A DNA stretch of 64,000 nt, from contig NC_134017.1 in NCBI RefSeq assembly GCF_040712315.1, positions 54,407,136 through 54,471,135 on the forward strand, written 5' to 3'. Positions within the stretch are counted from its first letter, which is position 1. Each line of letters opens with the position of its first letter. Below are positions 1 through 11,068 of the stretch, piece by piece. Position numbers and translations under genes: made by a program. A model generated the notes under the pieces. It did no database searches and was not told where the DNA came from. It saw only the letters and a program-made list of their open reading frames with translations. Source of the DNA: Castanea sativa (Eukaryota > Streptophyta > Magnoliopsida > Fagales > Fagaceae).

Positions 1-825
1 CTAAGTCAATAGTTATTAGAAGGAAAGAAATTGTGAAAACATTTGCATTCCTAACATATTTTTTGAACATATAAAAAATCTCTTTTTTATTTTACTTTTT
101 AAATTATTTATCCTCCTATGTATTGGGGGCTTTAGGTCTAGGCTTAACTTGCCTAAACTTAGATCTAACTTTAAAAAGATACAAAAATAATTGTTTTTTA
201 ATATATTTATCATGTTGATTAATAGAATCATTTCATATTTGCATACATCATCCAATAACGCCCTCCAAAGAATTAATGTCAAATTTCATTGATATTGGAG
301 CATCAATATTAGAGGTTGAAAATGTTGCATCACCAAGTTTAGTTTCCAACTTATGAATTTTTTTATTTAAAAAATAATATTATAGTTGGTTTTCCTACAA
401 TTTACAAATCAAACAAAAGTTATATTTATTATCCAATTATATGACAAATTGTTTCTACTTATAAATAAAATAGTGTTGTCATGTTAAAAAGAATTAATTT
501 TAAAAAAAAAAAAAAAAAAACCCTACTAAATGCATTAGTTCTTGTGGTGGTTACTATCTTTTGTAGCTTGAAGAACTCGCGGTCAATGATCAGTGGTCAA
601 CTGTGAAAGAGTTATTGTGAGCAAGCGAAAAGTGGTAGCCATAGCACTTAGGATTTCTTGCCAGTATTAACCTTTTAAGGCTTTCTTTTAGCTAGCTTTT
701 AGAGATTTTCTAACATTAAAATTTCTTTTCTTTTCTTTTTTGTTTTTTTAGCAAGCTTTTAGGGATTTTCTAAAAATTAAAATGTCTTTTCTTTTCTATT
801 TTTGGTAGGGGACTATAAATATGAG
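1..825. other. AT-rich intergenic DNA
   Basis: Nothing supportable: AT-rich sequence with homopolymer tracts and two similar short stretches around 690-730 and 750-790 that share a 'agctttta(g/a)gattttctaa' core. The only open frames are short and AT-driven, with no recognisable protein motif. Confidence 0.5.
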
Positions 826-1615
826 TTGACCATTGTAAGTGCACAATTAGTACCCGGACCCAACCGCGTGATGAGTTCAGGCCCATAAAGCCTTATGCAA
901 TTAAATTTGTAGAGCGTGGACTTGAAACCTAGGTTATATGGATATTAGACAACAAATATGTGGGCTAGATTGTCATTATCTACACAATCAATGGATAAAA
1001 ATAATAGAAATTCTCCTCGGACATAAGCCGAGGATGACTTGTATTGCCTTTCCTTCTCCAAACAATAGATTAAAATTGAAGATGATGTATACAATGCTTT
1101 CTTTCTTTCTTTTTCTTTTTCTTTTTTCCGTCCCCCCACCTCTAATGCCTTTCTCTTTCTTTTATATCCCCTTTTTCCTTTCTTCTATCTTCCACGTATG
1201 GCACAGATCACCAATCCAGATACTTGTCCCATCCAACACCTTCTTGAAGTCTTCAAATAATAGTTGTAAGGCTGATCACTACTGTTCAGAAGTCATTTCC
1301 CCATAAATGCAGCCAGAGAGGTAGGTACAGAGTCTTTAATGCGGTAGTAACAGCTTTTCACATGATATTTCTCATGCGTTCTTCCTCTTTATAATTGTGT
1401 GGAACATACCTTTACCCAACAGACCTTCCAGCATTCTCCTCTATACATCATGACACATTGTTCGACCTCCACTTGACTTGGCTGAGGAGATGCCCATTCT
1501 CGAACAACCCCACCAACCCTTTCAGCAAGAGTTTGCTTATGGACTTCAAGGTTTTGCTTAGACGAATTAATACATCTAAATCAGGCCCAAGACCCAAAAG
1601 CGTATTTTGACCATT
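826..1615. mobile_element. LTR-like fragment (possible solo LTR)
   Basis: A GC-richer block with no coding potential, containing the phrase 'ctcctcggacataagccgag' and a segment near 1300-1360 that resembles another degenerate copy at about 21820-21870 (shared 'aatgc(a/g)gccagaga' followed by 'tttaatgc'). The 9-mer TTGACCATT occurs at both edges (826-834 and 1607-1615), which could be a target duplication, but 9 bp is not the usual LTR size and no clean TG...CA ends fit it. I infer an old LTR or LTR fragment. Confidence 0.4.
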
Positions 1616-1926
1616 CTGCCCCCCACAACCATATTATTTTTTGGGTCCCTTTGGGATAGTTTAATTTCTAAGGTGGGGAAGCGCGTAATTTATAATATTT
1701 AATTTAAAATATAAAATGTATCTATTTCAAATAAAGAGCATAGTAATATTAATGGCTAATTTAGTAAACCAAGTTAACACAAGTTATTGTCTTATTATCT
1801 AATGCTCTTGTTTTTTTCTTTCGTTTTAATCACTTTAAAAAGTTAGTCATAATACCAATGATAGTGCAGAACTATATCACATGAGTAATAGCTATTCATT
1901 TTTAATCATTTTTTTATGGTAACATG
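1616..1926. other. Intergenic, no feature seen
   Basis: AT-rich sequence between two repeat blocks. I see no gene, RNA or repeat structure. Confidence 0.5.
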
Positions 1927-2876
1927 TATAGTTCTCAAAATGTCAATCGTATCGTAAATCGATTTTTTATTTTTTTGTATTGTGGACCATATCATATCGT
2001 GTATTGTAAGATACACAAATACTTAATAAAATTTTTAAAAATATTATAGATATACATATACAAAGGGTATATTCATTACAAATTTTGGATATATTCAACT
2101 AATGACTAATTTATTCATCACTTATGTAATAATATTTATATTTAACAAGCTAACTAAATAAATCAAACTAGCATGTATTCATAACATACACATTTAAATT
2201 GATTAAACTCAAAAGCGATATACATTACAAATTAATGACCCAAAGTAATAATTTTTGTTTCATCATATTGCCTAATCAACTCAATCTAAGTTAATGTTAT
2301 CATCATCTTCATCATTTTGAAAACATATTTCCTCATTGAAATTTTCTTCATTACCATTAACATTTATTATCTCTTCTTATTATTTTATTTTAATATTTTT
2401 TTAAAAAAAATTCTTCTTGGCATTCTATTTTCTTAAACTTATAACAATAATGACAAAAATATAAAAATAATTATATTATTAGTTAATACCTTATTCATAG
2501 TATGATTTTTAAAAAAAATATGTAAATGAAGTGCTAGTATGTAATCCAAATTTTGTAGAAAAAAGAGAAGAAAAATTTATAAGCATGTTATTTTTTAGGC
2601 TAAATCAAGTAACTTAATACTTTTACATTAAAGACAAGTCTAACAACTTATTAAATTCAAATAAATTAAGTAAAAAAATTTAACAAAAAAAAAAAACTCA
2701 TATTAAAGTGAACAAATATTTGTCTATATATATCATACGATTTTACAATACGATATGAATTATATAATATGCATATTGTATTGTACGATTTATGAACACT
2801 TATAATACACCCTTATAATATGTACAGAACATTTTACACATGATACGATACATATCATACGATACTAACAACTATA
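1927..2876. mobile_element. Possible TIR element with CGTATCG-rich ends
   Basis: The left edge begins TATAGTT and carries 'atcgtatcgtaaatcg'. The right edge ends with 'acgatactaacaactata', whose reverse complement also begins TATAGTT and continues into CGTATG/CGTATCG words. The interior is very AT-rich and non-coding. The ends are only loosely inverted and I could not identify a target duplication, so this is a tentative non-autonomous DNA transposon. Confidence 0.35.
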
Positions 2877-3176
2877 ATAGCAAGGTTATATATGGTAGTA
2901 ACTTTACTCATATCCACCAATAACTTGTTTCACATTGAGTAGTAATTTCATATTTATTTCTTTTTATTTTTATTTTTTTAATGTTAAACTATGACATGGT
3001 GACATAAGACAATTATATCAAATTCGTACATACATACATACATATATGTATGTATGAAATGATTTTCTATTATTGCTCACTTTTGACAAGTAGTAAAATG
3101 ATAACTCATTATAGTAATTTTGTCCCATTATTATTATTATTATTATGGTTTTTGTTTTGTGGTTTGATTGTTTGGT
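2877..3176. other. Intergenic with (ATT)n microsatellite
   Basis: AT-rich spacer with a short trinucleotide run at about 3128-3146 and a 'tacatacatacatatatgtatgtatg' palindromic stretch around 3027-3055. No gene seen. Confidence 0.5.
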
Positions 3177-3281
3177 TGTTAGGAACCTCACCTAGAGGTT
3201 CCTAATGGGGATGGGTATGAATTATAGGAGGATTGGTGAAAATTGTAAGGAAATTGACTTAATTTGAGGTAGTCACCCTCC

Positions 3282-3312
<31 letters not shown>

Positions 3313-3565
3313 TGCACTAATGCACTAAGAAATTGGTTTATTCTTCATTGATATCTAATGTTGAATTACAATAATGTATTTATAAGAGATTAGCTCTAAT
3401 ATCATTGGCCCACATGGCTCAAGATAATTGGTTAGTTAATTTAACTTGTGCTCTATGAATTAAGTCATGTTTTAAATGAGCTACATGTGCTCAAATCCTA
3501 ACTAACTCATCCTAATCCTAATCTCAACGAACTAGCTAATTACCTAACTAAAGGGATTACAACAA

Positions 3566-4306
3566 TTATTTCTTCATATTTCTAACATTTCCCTCCTCTT
3601 GAAAACACATTGCCCACAAGGTTTTGTTGTGAAATGATACCTTCATTAAAGGAGATCTTCCAACGAACCAATACCTTAGTGACATTTTGATCACCATATT
3701 CATGTATTTCTCTTTGACAAGCGGTCCCATGCACATGAAGGTTTCTTTTTTGTAGATCTTTAAACTTTGCTTAAATTCTTGAGCCTTTAATGGTTCTTCA
3801 ATCTTCAAGGTCCCATTGGTTCTTTGAACCTTGCAATGTTCTTGTATCCTCAATATCTCATTTGATTTTAGAACCATTAAAATTGTTGGCACTTACATCT
3901 TGGATTCTTGGATCACCGACACTTGGATTGTCAATTCTTAAATCATAGACTCTTGAATGGAAGCCTGCATTTCCATTGGTGCATCAAGAATTGGTTCTTG
4001 AAAAATCATCATCTCCTTCTTTGTTGGTTCTTTGGACTGAACTTCAAGGGCTGCGTCTTCATGTATATCATCATCTACTTTGACACAAAAATCAACATCC
4101 CGGCTTGCAACAATAGTAATAGATTCTTGGAACTTGACTTGTTCTTCGAATTCCATTGAATCAAGAGATTGTAACTCCTCTTCCATCATGTTCTCAAGAT
4201 CCTCTTGCAATCTTGAGAGCTCTTCTTCCATGGCCTTTTTAGATTCAGCCAAGGCCTTAACCATCTTTGAAATATCATTGACATCCTCTGAAACTTTGTT
4301 CAACAT
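3566..4306 (-). pseudogene. Gag-like/charged interior reading frames of the TRIM
   Basis: Two minus-strand frames (4306-3938 and 3892-3566) follow the primer-site leader. The first gives a 122-residue peptide starting MLNKVSEDVNDISKMVKALA with a heptad-like, strongly Glu-rich helix (EEELSRLQEDLENMMEEEL). The second is shorter, Lys-rich, and runs into the LTR. Neither contains a zinc knuckle, protease or polymerase motif, so at best they are remnants of a gag-region coiled coil. They lie wholly inside the LTR-bounded element. Confidence 0.4.
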
Positions 4307-4377
4307 TTGCAGTACTTCTTTCCAAAGTTTTCTTCGGTCACAATCACTTGTCTTAAGATTGACAGCTCTGATACCAC

Positions 4378-4917
4378 TTGTTAAGAACCTAGAGGTTTCT
4401 AATGGGGAATGGTATGAATTGTAGGGGGATTAGTGGAAATTGTAGGAAAATTGACTTAATTAGAAGTAGTCATCCTCCATAGAATCCTCTGAAACTTTGT
4501 TCAACATTTGCAGTACTTCTTTCCAAAGTTTTCTTCGATCACAATCATTTGTCTTAAGAGGTTCCTAATGGGGAATGGTATGAATTGTAGGGGGATTGGT
4601 GGAAATTTTAGGGAAATTGACTTAATTCGAGGTAGCCATCCTTCATAGAGAAATAGAGAGATTAAAAGAGAGAGAGAGAAAGAAATTGACTTAAGATTGA
4701 CAGCTCTAATACCACTTGTTAGGAACCTAGAGGTTCCTAATGGGGAATGGTATAAATTGTAGGGGGATTGGTGGAAATTTTAGGGAAATTAACTTAATTC
4801 GAGGTAGTCATCCTTCATAAAATCCTCTGAAACTTTGTTCAACATTTGCAGTACTTCTTTCCAAAGTTTTCTTCGGTCATAATCACTTGTCTTAAGATTG
4901 ACAACTTTGATACCACT
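4378..4917 (-). repeat. Reiterated LTR-end / primer-site leader units
   Basis: Within the TRIM interior the terminal part of the LTR (about 100 bp starting 'ttaggaacctagaggttcc') recurs at about 4378-4484, 4556-4660 and 4717-4818, in addition to the true LTR at 4918. Between copies lies the leader with 'ctctgaaactttgttcaac' and 'tttccaaagttttcttcg' (about 4485-4556 and 4820-4917). Primer-site variants are seen near 4697-4712 (TGGTATTAGAGC on the minus strand) and 4904-4915. Confidence 0.75.
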
Positions 4918-5330
4918 TGTTAGGAACCTAGAGGTTCCTAATGGGGAATGGTATATATTGTAAGGGGATTGGTGAAAATTGTAGAAAAATTGACTTAATT
5001 CGAGGTAATCATCATCCATAGAGAAATAGAGAGATTAAAAGAGAGAGAGAGAGAGAGATGCATTAATGTACTAAGAAATTTGTTTATTCTTCATTGATAT
5101 CTAATGTTGAATTACAATCATGTATTTATAGGAGACTAACTCTAATATCATTGGCTCACATGGCTCAAGATAATTGGCTAATTAATTTAACATGTGCTCT
5201 TTGAATTAAACCATGTGTTAAATGAGCTACATGTACTCAAATCCTAACTAACTCATCCTAATTCTAATCTCAACCAACTAGCTAATTACCTAACTAAAGG
5301 GATTACAACAATTATTTAATATTCCTAGCA

Positions 5331-5624
5331 TTAGTTTTCCATTCAGTTGTCATTGATGTCACATTGAGTGGGTAATTTCATAGTTTCAATGATTGCTATA
5401 ATTATATATATATTTATATATTTATGTCAAGGCAGAATGTGATAGGGCGACCAAAGATTTTTTGTGTCAAATATGACGGTGAACTCCACCATATTACCTG
5501 CTAACCTATTTCTTTCCTTCTTTTTTTTTCAATTTAAAATTTTCTAGTCACTTGGGTAGATTGTTGAATCACATATGATGGTAATTTTTTTCAAATCCAA
5601 TGATAAAATACGTCACTTAAGAAG
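5331..5624. other. Intergenic, no feature seen
   Basis: AT-rich spacer between the TRIM element and the next LTR-like block. No gene or repeat structure that I can support. Confidence 0.5.
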
Positions 5625-6970
5625 TGTTGAGGTTCAAAATATTACAAGTATTTAAGTAAAATAAAAAACTAATGAGCCCTCAAGGATAAGAAAGACCTAA
5701 TCTGTGAGCTAAAACCCATTTAAAATGGGTAAAAGAAAACCCAAGCTTATGAATGGGTAAGCTTTGGGGCCTTAAAAAGAAAGGAAAATGAAAAAGGAAG
5801 CTCACCTCAGCCTTTGTAAGGAGAATTTTTTAGGAGCCTAGAAAAGAACTGAACTAGGATACCTTGTGACTGACAGAACCACAAGATCCTTGGGAAATGC
5901 AGGAAAAAATCAGCTAAGAGTTGGACAGCTCAAGGAAGCATGCTCATGGGCACAAGGAACGAAGAAAGACATGTCTCATCAACTGCTTGCAACTCATAAG
6001 AAAAGACTTTGGAAACAGCTGATGACTTAGGAACCAGTACCCATGAAGGGAAGCCTAGTACCTTGGGAAGAGCAGCAAGGTGAACCATAAAGGAAGGTGG
6101 CTGGAGATCTTTCAGCCTAACAGGGGGAATCTTCCTATTTAGAGAAAAAAGACGAAGGATAAGGCAGACAAAAGGGAGGTTTTGAAAAGCCTCTTTAGAA
6201 GCCTTGAAAAAAGAAGTTAAAAGTCAGCCCCTAGGACCCCCTAAAAGAGAAAGATCATCTGGGGACTTTTTGAAGAGAAACCTCAAAAGAAGAATATAGT
6301 GAGAAAATGAGGAAATAACCAGCCACCAATATTGCTGACACAATATTGGTTCTGGTATCCAAAGCAGCAAATGGAGGGAATCAGTAGTACACCAAAAACC
6401 CTAGGAATGTACTATAAAAAGGGGTGAAGCCATCAAAAAAAATCATTCAGCAGCAATGAATTAGTATAAAAAAATATTTTACAAAACCCCTTTAGAATTC
6501 AAAAAAGGGAAAAAGATGGAAAACTCCCGAAGGGATCCTGAGGCAAACACTAAAGGATACACTTGCATTCAAACCTCATAAGTCTTAGAAGCCTAAAAAA
6601 ATACAGACTTAGATAGCTTTTTGAGGCTTCTAAGACTGTAATTTTTGAACTTATTTAGACCTTGTAACACATCCCAATAGAAAGAGGGCCTAATGTACTT
6701 AAAAACTCAAGAAATAATGAAGTATTACTCATCATTCTAAGGATCCCTAACGTTTTAAATTGTCTTTTTACTTTTCATTTACTGTTATTTATTGTACAAT
6801 ACGTATATATTTTATATGTATGGATGTGCATGTGTTGTAAGATCCATATTTTGTGCACAACTTAGTTCGTAATCAGCCTAATATAGTTGCGGTGAACCAA
6901 GTTCAATCCACCAAACAACAAGTATAAGGTTCAGAATACTTGTTCCTACTTGGGCCTAGGTATTGTATAA
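5625..6970. mobile_element. LTR-like block, probably Gypsy-type solo LTR
   Basis: A 1.3 kb non-coding block beginning TGTTGAGG. It is purine-rich through the middle (many 'aagaaaag' words), has a TATA-like 'actataaaaaggggtgaag' near 6411-6428, and a later transcript-end-like region with 'cttgtaacacatcc' and 'aataatgaag'. This architecture (long U3, TATA box, short R/U5) fits a retrotransposon LTR. I find neither a second copy nor an internal coding region beside it, nor a secure target duplication. The 3' boundary is approximate. Confidence 0.4.
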
Positions 6971-7544
6971 AATAAATAAATAAATAAATAAATAAAAAAC
7001 CCACAAGGAGTAATTAGATTATTTTATTGTATTTTAAAATTTGCTTTTAATATTATGATCTGGCTATAGATTTTCTTAGAGCATTCATAGTAGGGTATTA
7101 AGGCTATTTTAACACCTCAAACACCAAAAAAACACCATTAATAGTGGAGTCAAAGCCAAAAGTATTAGGTTACTATAGCAAGTTGCTACTATTTTTATTA
7201 TTATTAATCTCTCTCTCTCTCATCCCTTTTTCTCTCTCTTCCTCCTATCTTCATCGCCTCTTTGCCTTTGGTTTGCTTATCTCTCTCGGTCTTTTCTCTC
7301 TCTTGTATGCTTTATCTCTTCATCTCTCCACCTCACACCTCTCTCTCTCTCTCTCTCTCTATTCCTCCTTTCACCACCACTTCATTGTTGCAGACCACCG
7401 AAGCTGTCATGGATGGCACTGAGTCCACCTCTCTTCTCTGTTTGTTGTGATGATTAGGATTGAGATCGAAATTGGGTATGTGTTGGTAGTGATTGGTTTT
7501 TTTTTTTTTTTTTGTGTGTGAGTGTGTGTGTTCATATAGGTTTG
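6971..7544. repeat. Microsatellites and CT-rich MITE-like sequence
   Basis: An (AAAT)n run lies at about 6972-6998. From about 7079 the sequence 'gagcattcatagtagggt' starts a stretch typical of plant non-autonomous DNA elements, followed by CT-rich tracts (7208-7240, 7340-7362), a T-tract and a (GT)n tract (7498-7530). I cannot find the partner terminal repeat. Open frames here are low-complexity Ser/Leu runs and not credible genes. Confidence 0.4.
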
Positions 7545-8870
7545 GTTGCTATGGAGGTGGTCCCCATGCGGATAATATTTGGCCTTATAAATTCGAACCA
7601 CAAGAGATTTTGGGTTTATCAACAATCTCCAACCCTATTTTGCTAACATAGCTAGGTTGAAAGCTTGAAGGTTTTGGAAGCCCATCCCACCTCTAAGCTT
7701 GGATTTACACATCTTTTTCCAACTGACCCAAGCTATCTTTGATTCTTGTTGCCTCTGTTCCCACCAAAATCTCCTCATCATTCCTTCTTAGTCATCACAT
7801 AGGCCTTTTGGAAGTTGGAAGCAGCTCATGGTGTAGGTTGGGATTACTTGGGCAACCGCTTAATAAGAATCTCTCTTCCTCCCATGGATAGCATTTTTTC
7901 TTTCCACCCAAATAGCTTTTTCCCTACCCTTTCTTTAATCTCTGCAAAGACTTCATTTTTTTTTCCTACAATTGAGGGTAGCCCCATGTATTTGTTGTGC
8001 CGTGATCCTTGCATAGGCCCAACAGGGTTAAACTCATCATCTCTTAGTTGTTGAGGGGTTTTGTGGCTAAAGAAGATTGAAGATTTGTTAGTATTTATTT
8101 TTTGGCCTAAAGCATCTTCATAGAGCTTAAGAATTTCAATCAACTTCTGACATTCCTAGGTGTTAGCCTTACTAACAGAAGGCTGTCATTTGCGAAAAAA
8201 ATGGGTCATCATTGGGCATCTCTACATATAGATATATCACTTATCATTTGATTCCTAGTAGCTTGACTAATAAGAGAGGAGAATCCTTCTACACACAACA
8301 AAAATAGATAGGATGACAAGGGGTCACCTTGATGGAGACCCCTAGTAGGCCTTATACAACCATAAGCAACACTATTAATAAGAACATAGTAGGAAACAGT
8401 GGATATACAATGCATGACCATGCTGATCCATTTTTTATGAAAACCTATTCTCTCCATAACCTTCTCAATTAAAGTCTATTCTACTCTATCATATGCCTTG
8501 CTTATATCCAATTTAATAGCCATAAAATTGCCTTTGCCCTCTTTTTTTATGGTATAGATAATGCATGAGTTCAAAAGCTACAAGTACATTATTAGTAATA
8601 AGCCTTTCTGATAGAAAAACGCTTTGATTTTCAGTGATAATATAGGGCAAAATTATTTTGAGCCTATTAGCAAGACTTTGGATATCAGTTTGTAAATGAC
8701 ATTGCTGAGGCTTATAGGCCCAAATTCAAACATTCTAGATGAGAATTTTGTTTTTGGAATCAGAGTGATGTTGTGTTTATTGATATCAACCATAGACATG
8801 CTAGAGTTTAGCACATTCAGGACCATATTAGAAACATCATTGCCAACAACACCCCAATTAAATTGTTAGT
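7545..8870 (-). mobile_element. Degenerate L1-type LINE fragment (RT region)
   Basis: Reading the minus strand from about 8870, translated pieces in shifting frames give standard plant L1 reverse-transcriptase blocks in order: INKHNITLIPK...FGPISLSNV, then RGLHQGDPLSSYLFLLC (about 8340), FFAND in place of FADD (about 8195), then KINTNKSSIFFSHKTP and YMGLPSIVGKK (about 8100-7960), and finally NPKSLVVRIYKAKYYPHGDH (about 7610-7560). Stops and frameshifts separate them. The endonuclease domain, ORF1 and a poly-A tail are not visible, so this is a 5'-truncated, decayed copy unrelated in position to the larger LINE at 22-29 kb. Confidence 0.8.
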
Positions 8871-9016
8871 AAATTTTAACAGTAGACTAATAGAAGTGTC
8901 AATTTGCAAACATATGAAGTTTATGGAGTAAATTGGATAAAATAAAAGTTCATGGGGGGGGGGGGGTAATGGTCACTATCCCAAAGTTTAGGGGGTGTTA
9001 TAACATTTTTCCCTAT
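8871..9016. other. Intergenic with G-tract
   Basis: Short AT-rich spacer containing a run of about eleven G residues near 8956-8966. No gene. Confidence 0.5.
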
Positions 9017-9199
9017 CTTTTATTAAGTGAGATAATGTGCCTTAGTGCTTGAGACTTACCTCAACAACATTAGTAAAAAATGATAATCACATGACATAGA
9101 ACTAAGTGACCCACGTGAGACTTACCCCAATAACATTGAATTCAAGAACATTAGCGTTAAAACTCAAGTGTTAAGGCACGTTACCTCACTTAATAAAAT
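9017..9199. mobile_element. Small MITE (~183 bp)
   Basis: The left end 'tttattaagtgagataatgt' (9018 on) and the reverse complement of the right end ('ttatttaagtgag' class; right end 'acctcacttaataaaa') form terminal inverted repeats of roughly 34 bp with a few mismatches, continuing through 'gtgccttagtgcttgag' / 'ctcaagtgttaaggcac'. The interior is non-coding. The size and inverted ends fit a stowaway-sized MITE; superfamily not assigned because the target duplication is unclear. Confidence 0.55.
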
Positions 9200-9529
9200 A
9201 AGCCAACTATCAAAATTTTACTGATGGAGCATGGAGTGGAGCACAATGTTTGGTTCATAAGATTTGAACTCTAATTTAAGGTGTTTGTGATGTAGATTTT
9301 AAGAGTAAACTCTAAATTGCTATTATTACATATATTTAGAAGTAATGTACTATCTTTGAATTAAATGCTCTCACTTATTAGCATCTACCTTGCTTTTAAT
9401 ATAGAGGTGACTAGCCTTGAACAATAGGAATGATAGGGTTAGCACTATCATTTTATATACAAGATGTGTAAATCCAAGCAAAAAAATTTTATATATAAGA
9501 GAGGGATCTGACTGAGCTCTCATTTTATC
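9200..9529. other. Intergenic, no feature seen
   Basis: AT-rich spacer between the MITE and the large inverted repeat. Nothing else supportable. Confidence 0.5.
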
Positions 9530-11068
9530 TGTAATGCCCCAAGCAAAAAAAAAAAAATTCAAAGTAAGATTTTTTTTAGGCCCGCACATGCCCCACATAC
9601 ATCCATCATTCCCCACCACACATTCTCACTCTCTCTTGGCCAGATAACTCATTTGCTCTCTTTTTTTTTTTTTTTTTTTTTTCAAACACTCCTCTCAGTC
9701 CATCGCACTCTCCCACTGGTACCACTCTACACCACCATCTCCACCATCATTTTTCCGGCTAGATCATCAGAATAACTTCTTAGGAACCTTAGCATCTTCA
9801 TCCTTTTTATTTGAGGTAACGATTTCTAATCTTTTGATGGGTTTTATACTTTTACTTGAAGTTCTTTTATCTAAGCTTTGATAATAATATTTATGTGATT
9901 TATGAGTTTTGGAAGTGATATCCATGTGTTTATATGTATGGGTTTTGTATTGGTGAAATTATTTGATGAGTGAGTTTATGGTTTGTACTAATGGTGGCTA
10001 TATAAGGTTTATTTATGGTGGAAATTTAGGGGTCTTGAGATATAATATGTGATACTTGGTAAATCTAATTTTTCCTTTTGCTATTAGATTTACTTGGAGT
10101 TAGTTGAAGTTCTAAAATTGCTTATCTTGGAGGATATTGCGATTTTGGTGTCACGGGTCTCTTGATGATATTATATAAATATTGTGAGAAGTACTTATAA
10201 GGTATTGAAGTTTTGATGTTAGAGATAACTATTTAAATGATTTATGAGTATAAATGGAAGTCTATGCCTTGTAATTCAATTGTTGAGAAATTTTGGAAGT
10301 GAAATATATTATTAGAAATTGCCGAATAAGCAATTAATTAGGCAAGCTTAGTATTTAACCGCACAAATCATTCAAGTCATTATCTCTAACATCAAAACCT
10401 CAACACCTTATAAATACTTCCCACAATATTTATATAATATCATTAAAAGACCCATAACACCAAAATCGCAATATCCTCCAAAAATAAGTAGCAAAAAGAA
10501 AAATTAGATTTACCAAGTATCACATATTATAACTCAAAACCCCTATATTTCCACCATAAATAAATCTTAAATAGCCACCATTAGTATAAACCATAAACCC
10601 ACTCATCAAATAATTCCACCAATACAAAGCTCATACATGTATAAACACATAAATATCACTTCCAAAACTTATAAATCATATGAATATTATTATCAAACCT
10701 TAGATAGAAGAACCTCAAGTAAAAGTATAAGGCCCATTAAAAAATTAGAAATCTTTATCTCAAATAAAAGGGATGACGATGCTAAGGTTTCTAAGAAGTT
10801 TTTCTAGTGATCTAGCTTGAACAATGATGGTGTAGATGGTGGTGTGGAGTGGTACCAGTGAGAGAGTGTGAGGGAGTGAGAGGAGTGTGTGAGAGAAAAT
10901 GAAAAAAGAAAAAAGAAAAGAAAAGAGAGCAAATGAATGAGCCGGCCAAGAGAGAAAAGAGATAGTGAGAATATGTGGTGGGGAATGATGAAGGTAGGTG
11001 AGGCACGTGTGGACCTAAAAAAAAATCTGACTTTGTAATTTTTTTTTTTTTTGACTTGGGGTGTTACA
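9530..11068. mobile_element. 1.54 kb palindromic (fold-back) insertion
   Basis: Starts TGTAATGCCCCAAG and ends CTTGGGGTGTTACA, flanked on both sides by a perfect 5-bp duplication TTATC (9525-9529 and 11069-11073). The two halves are inverted copies of each other almost to the centre: left arm 9530 to about 10245, right arm about 10355-11068, loop about 110 bp. Matching pairs include 'gatgttagagataact' (left) against 'gttatctctaacatc'-type sequence (right), and the CT-rich 9660-9720 against the GA-rich 10855-10930. The left arm has about 40 extra bases near 10082-10125. TG...CA ends plus a 5-bp duplication suggest integrase-type insertion, as for LTR elements. No coding capacity; the Ser-rich frames are low complexity. 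Confidence 0.8.

Larger units (their letters stand above)
3177..5330 (-). mobile_element. Small non-autonomous LTR retrotransposon (TRIM-like)
   Basis: Two direct repeats of about 411-413 bp (3177-3587 and 4918-5330) bound a 1.33 kb interior. Read on the minus strand, the 5' LTR is 5330-4918. It is followed after two bases by a sequence close to the plant initiator-Met tRNA primer-binding site; the exact 12-mer TGGTATCAGAGC is at 4376-4365. A polypurine tract (complement of 'tttccctcctctt', 3588-3600) abuts the 3' LTR at 3587. Flanking 5-mers are TTGGT (3172-3176) and TTAGT (5331-5335), a 4/5 match consistent with a target duplication. No reverse transcriptase or integrase is present. The interior encodes only short glutamate/lysine-rich peptides. 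LTR fragments and primer-site leaders are repeated inside the element. Confidence 0.8.

Noticed and set aside
826..1615. Mutator-like element inferred from the 9-bp TTGACCATT direct repeat
   Set aside because: There are no inverted ends between the copies and the content resembles LTR sequence; the 9-mer could be chance.
7144..7450. Small membrane protein
   Set aside because: Ser/Leu runs are translated CT microsatellites.
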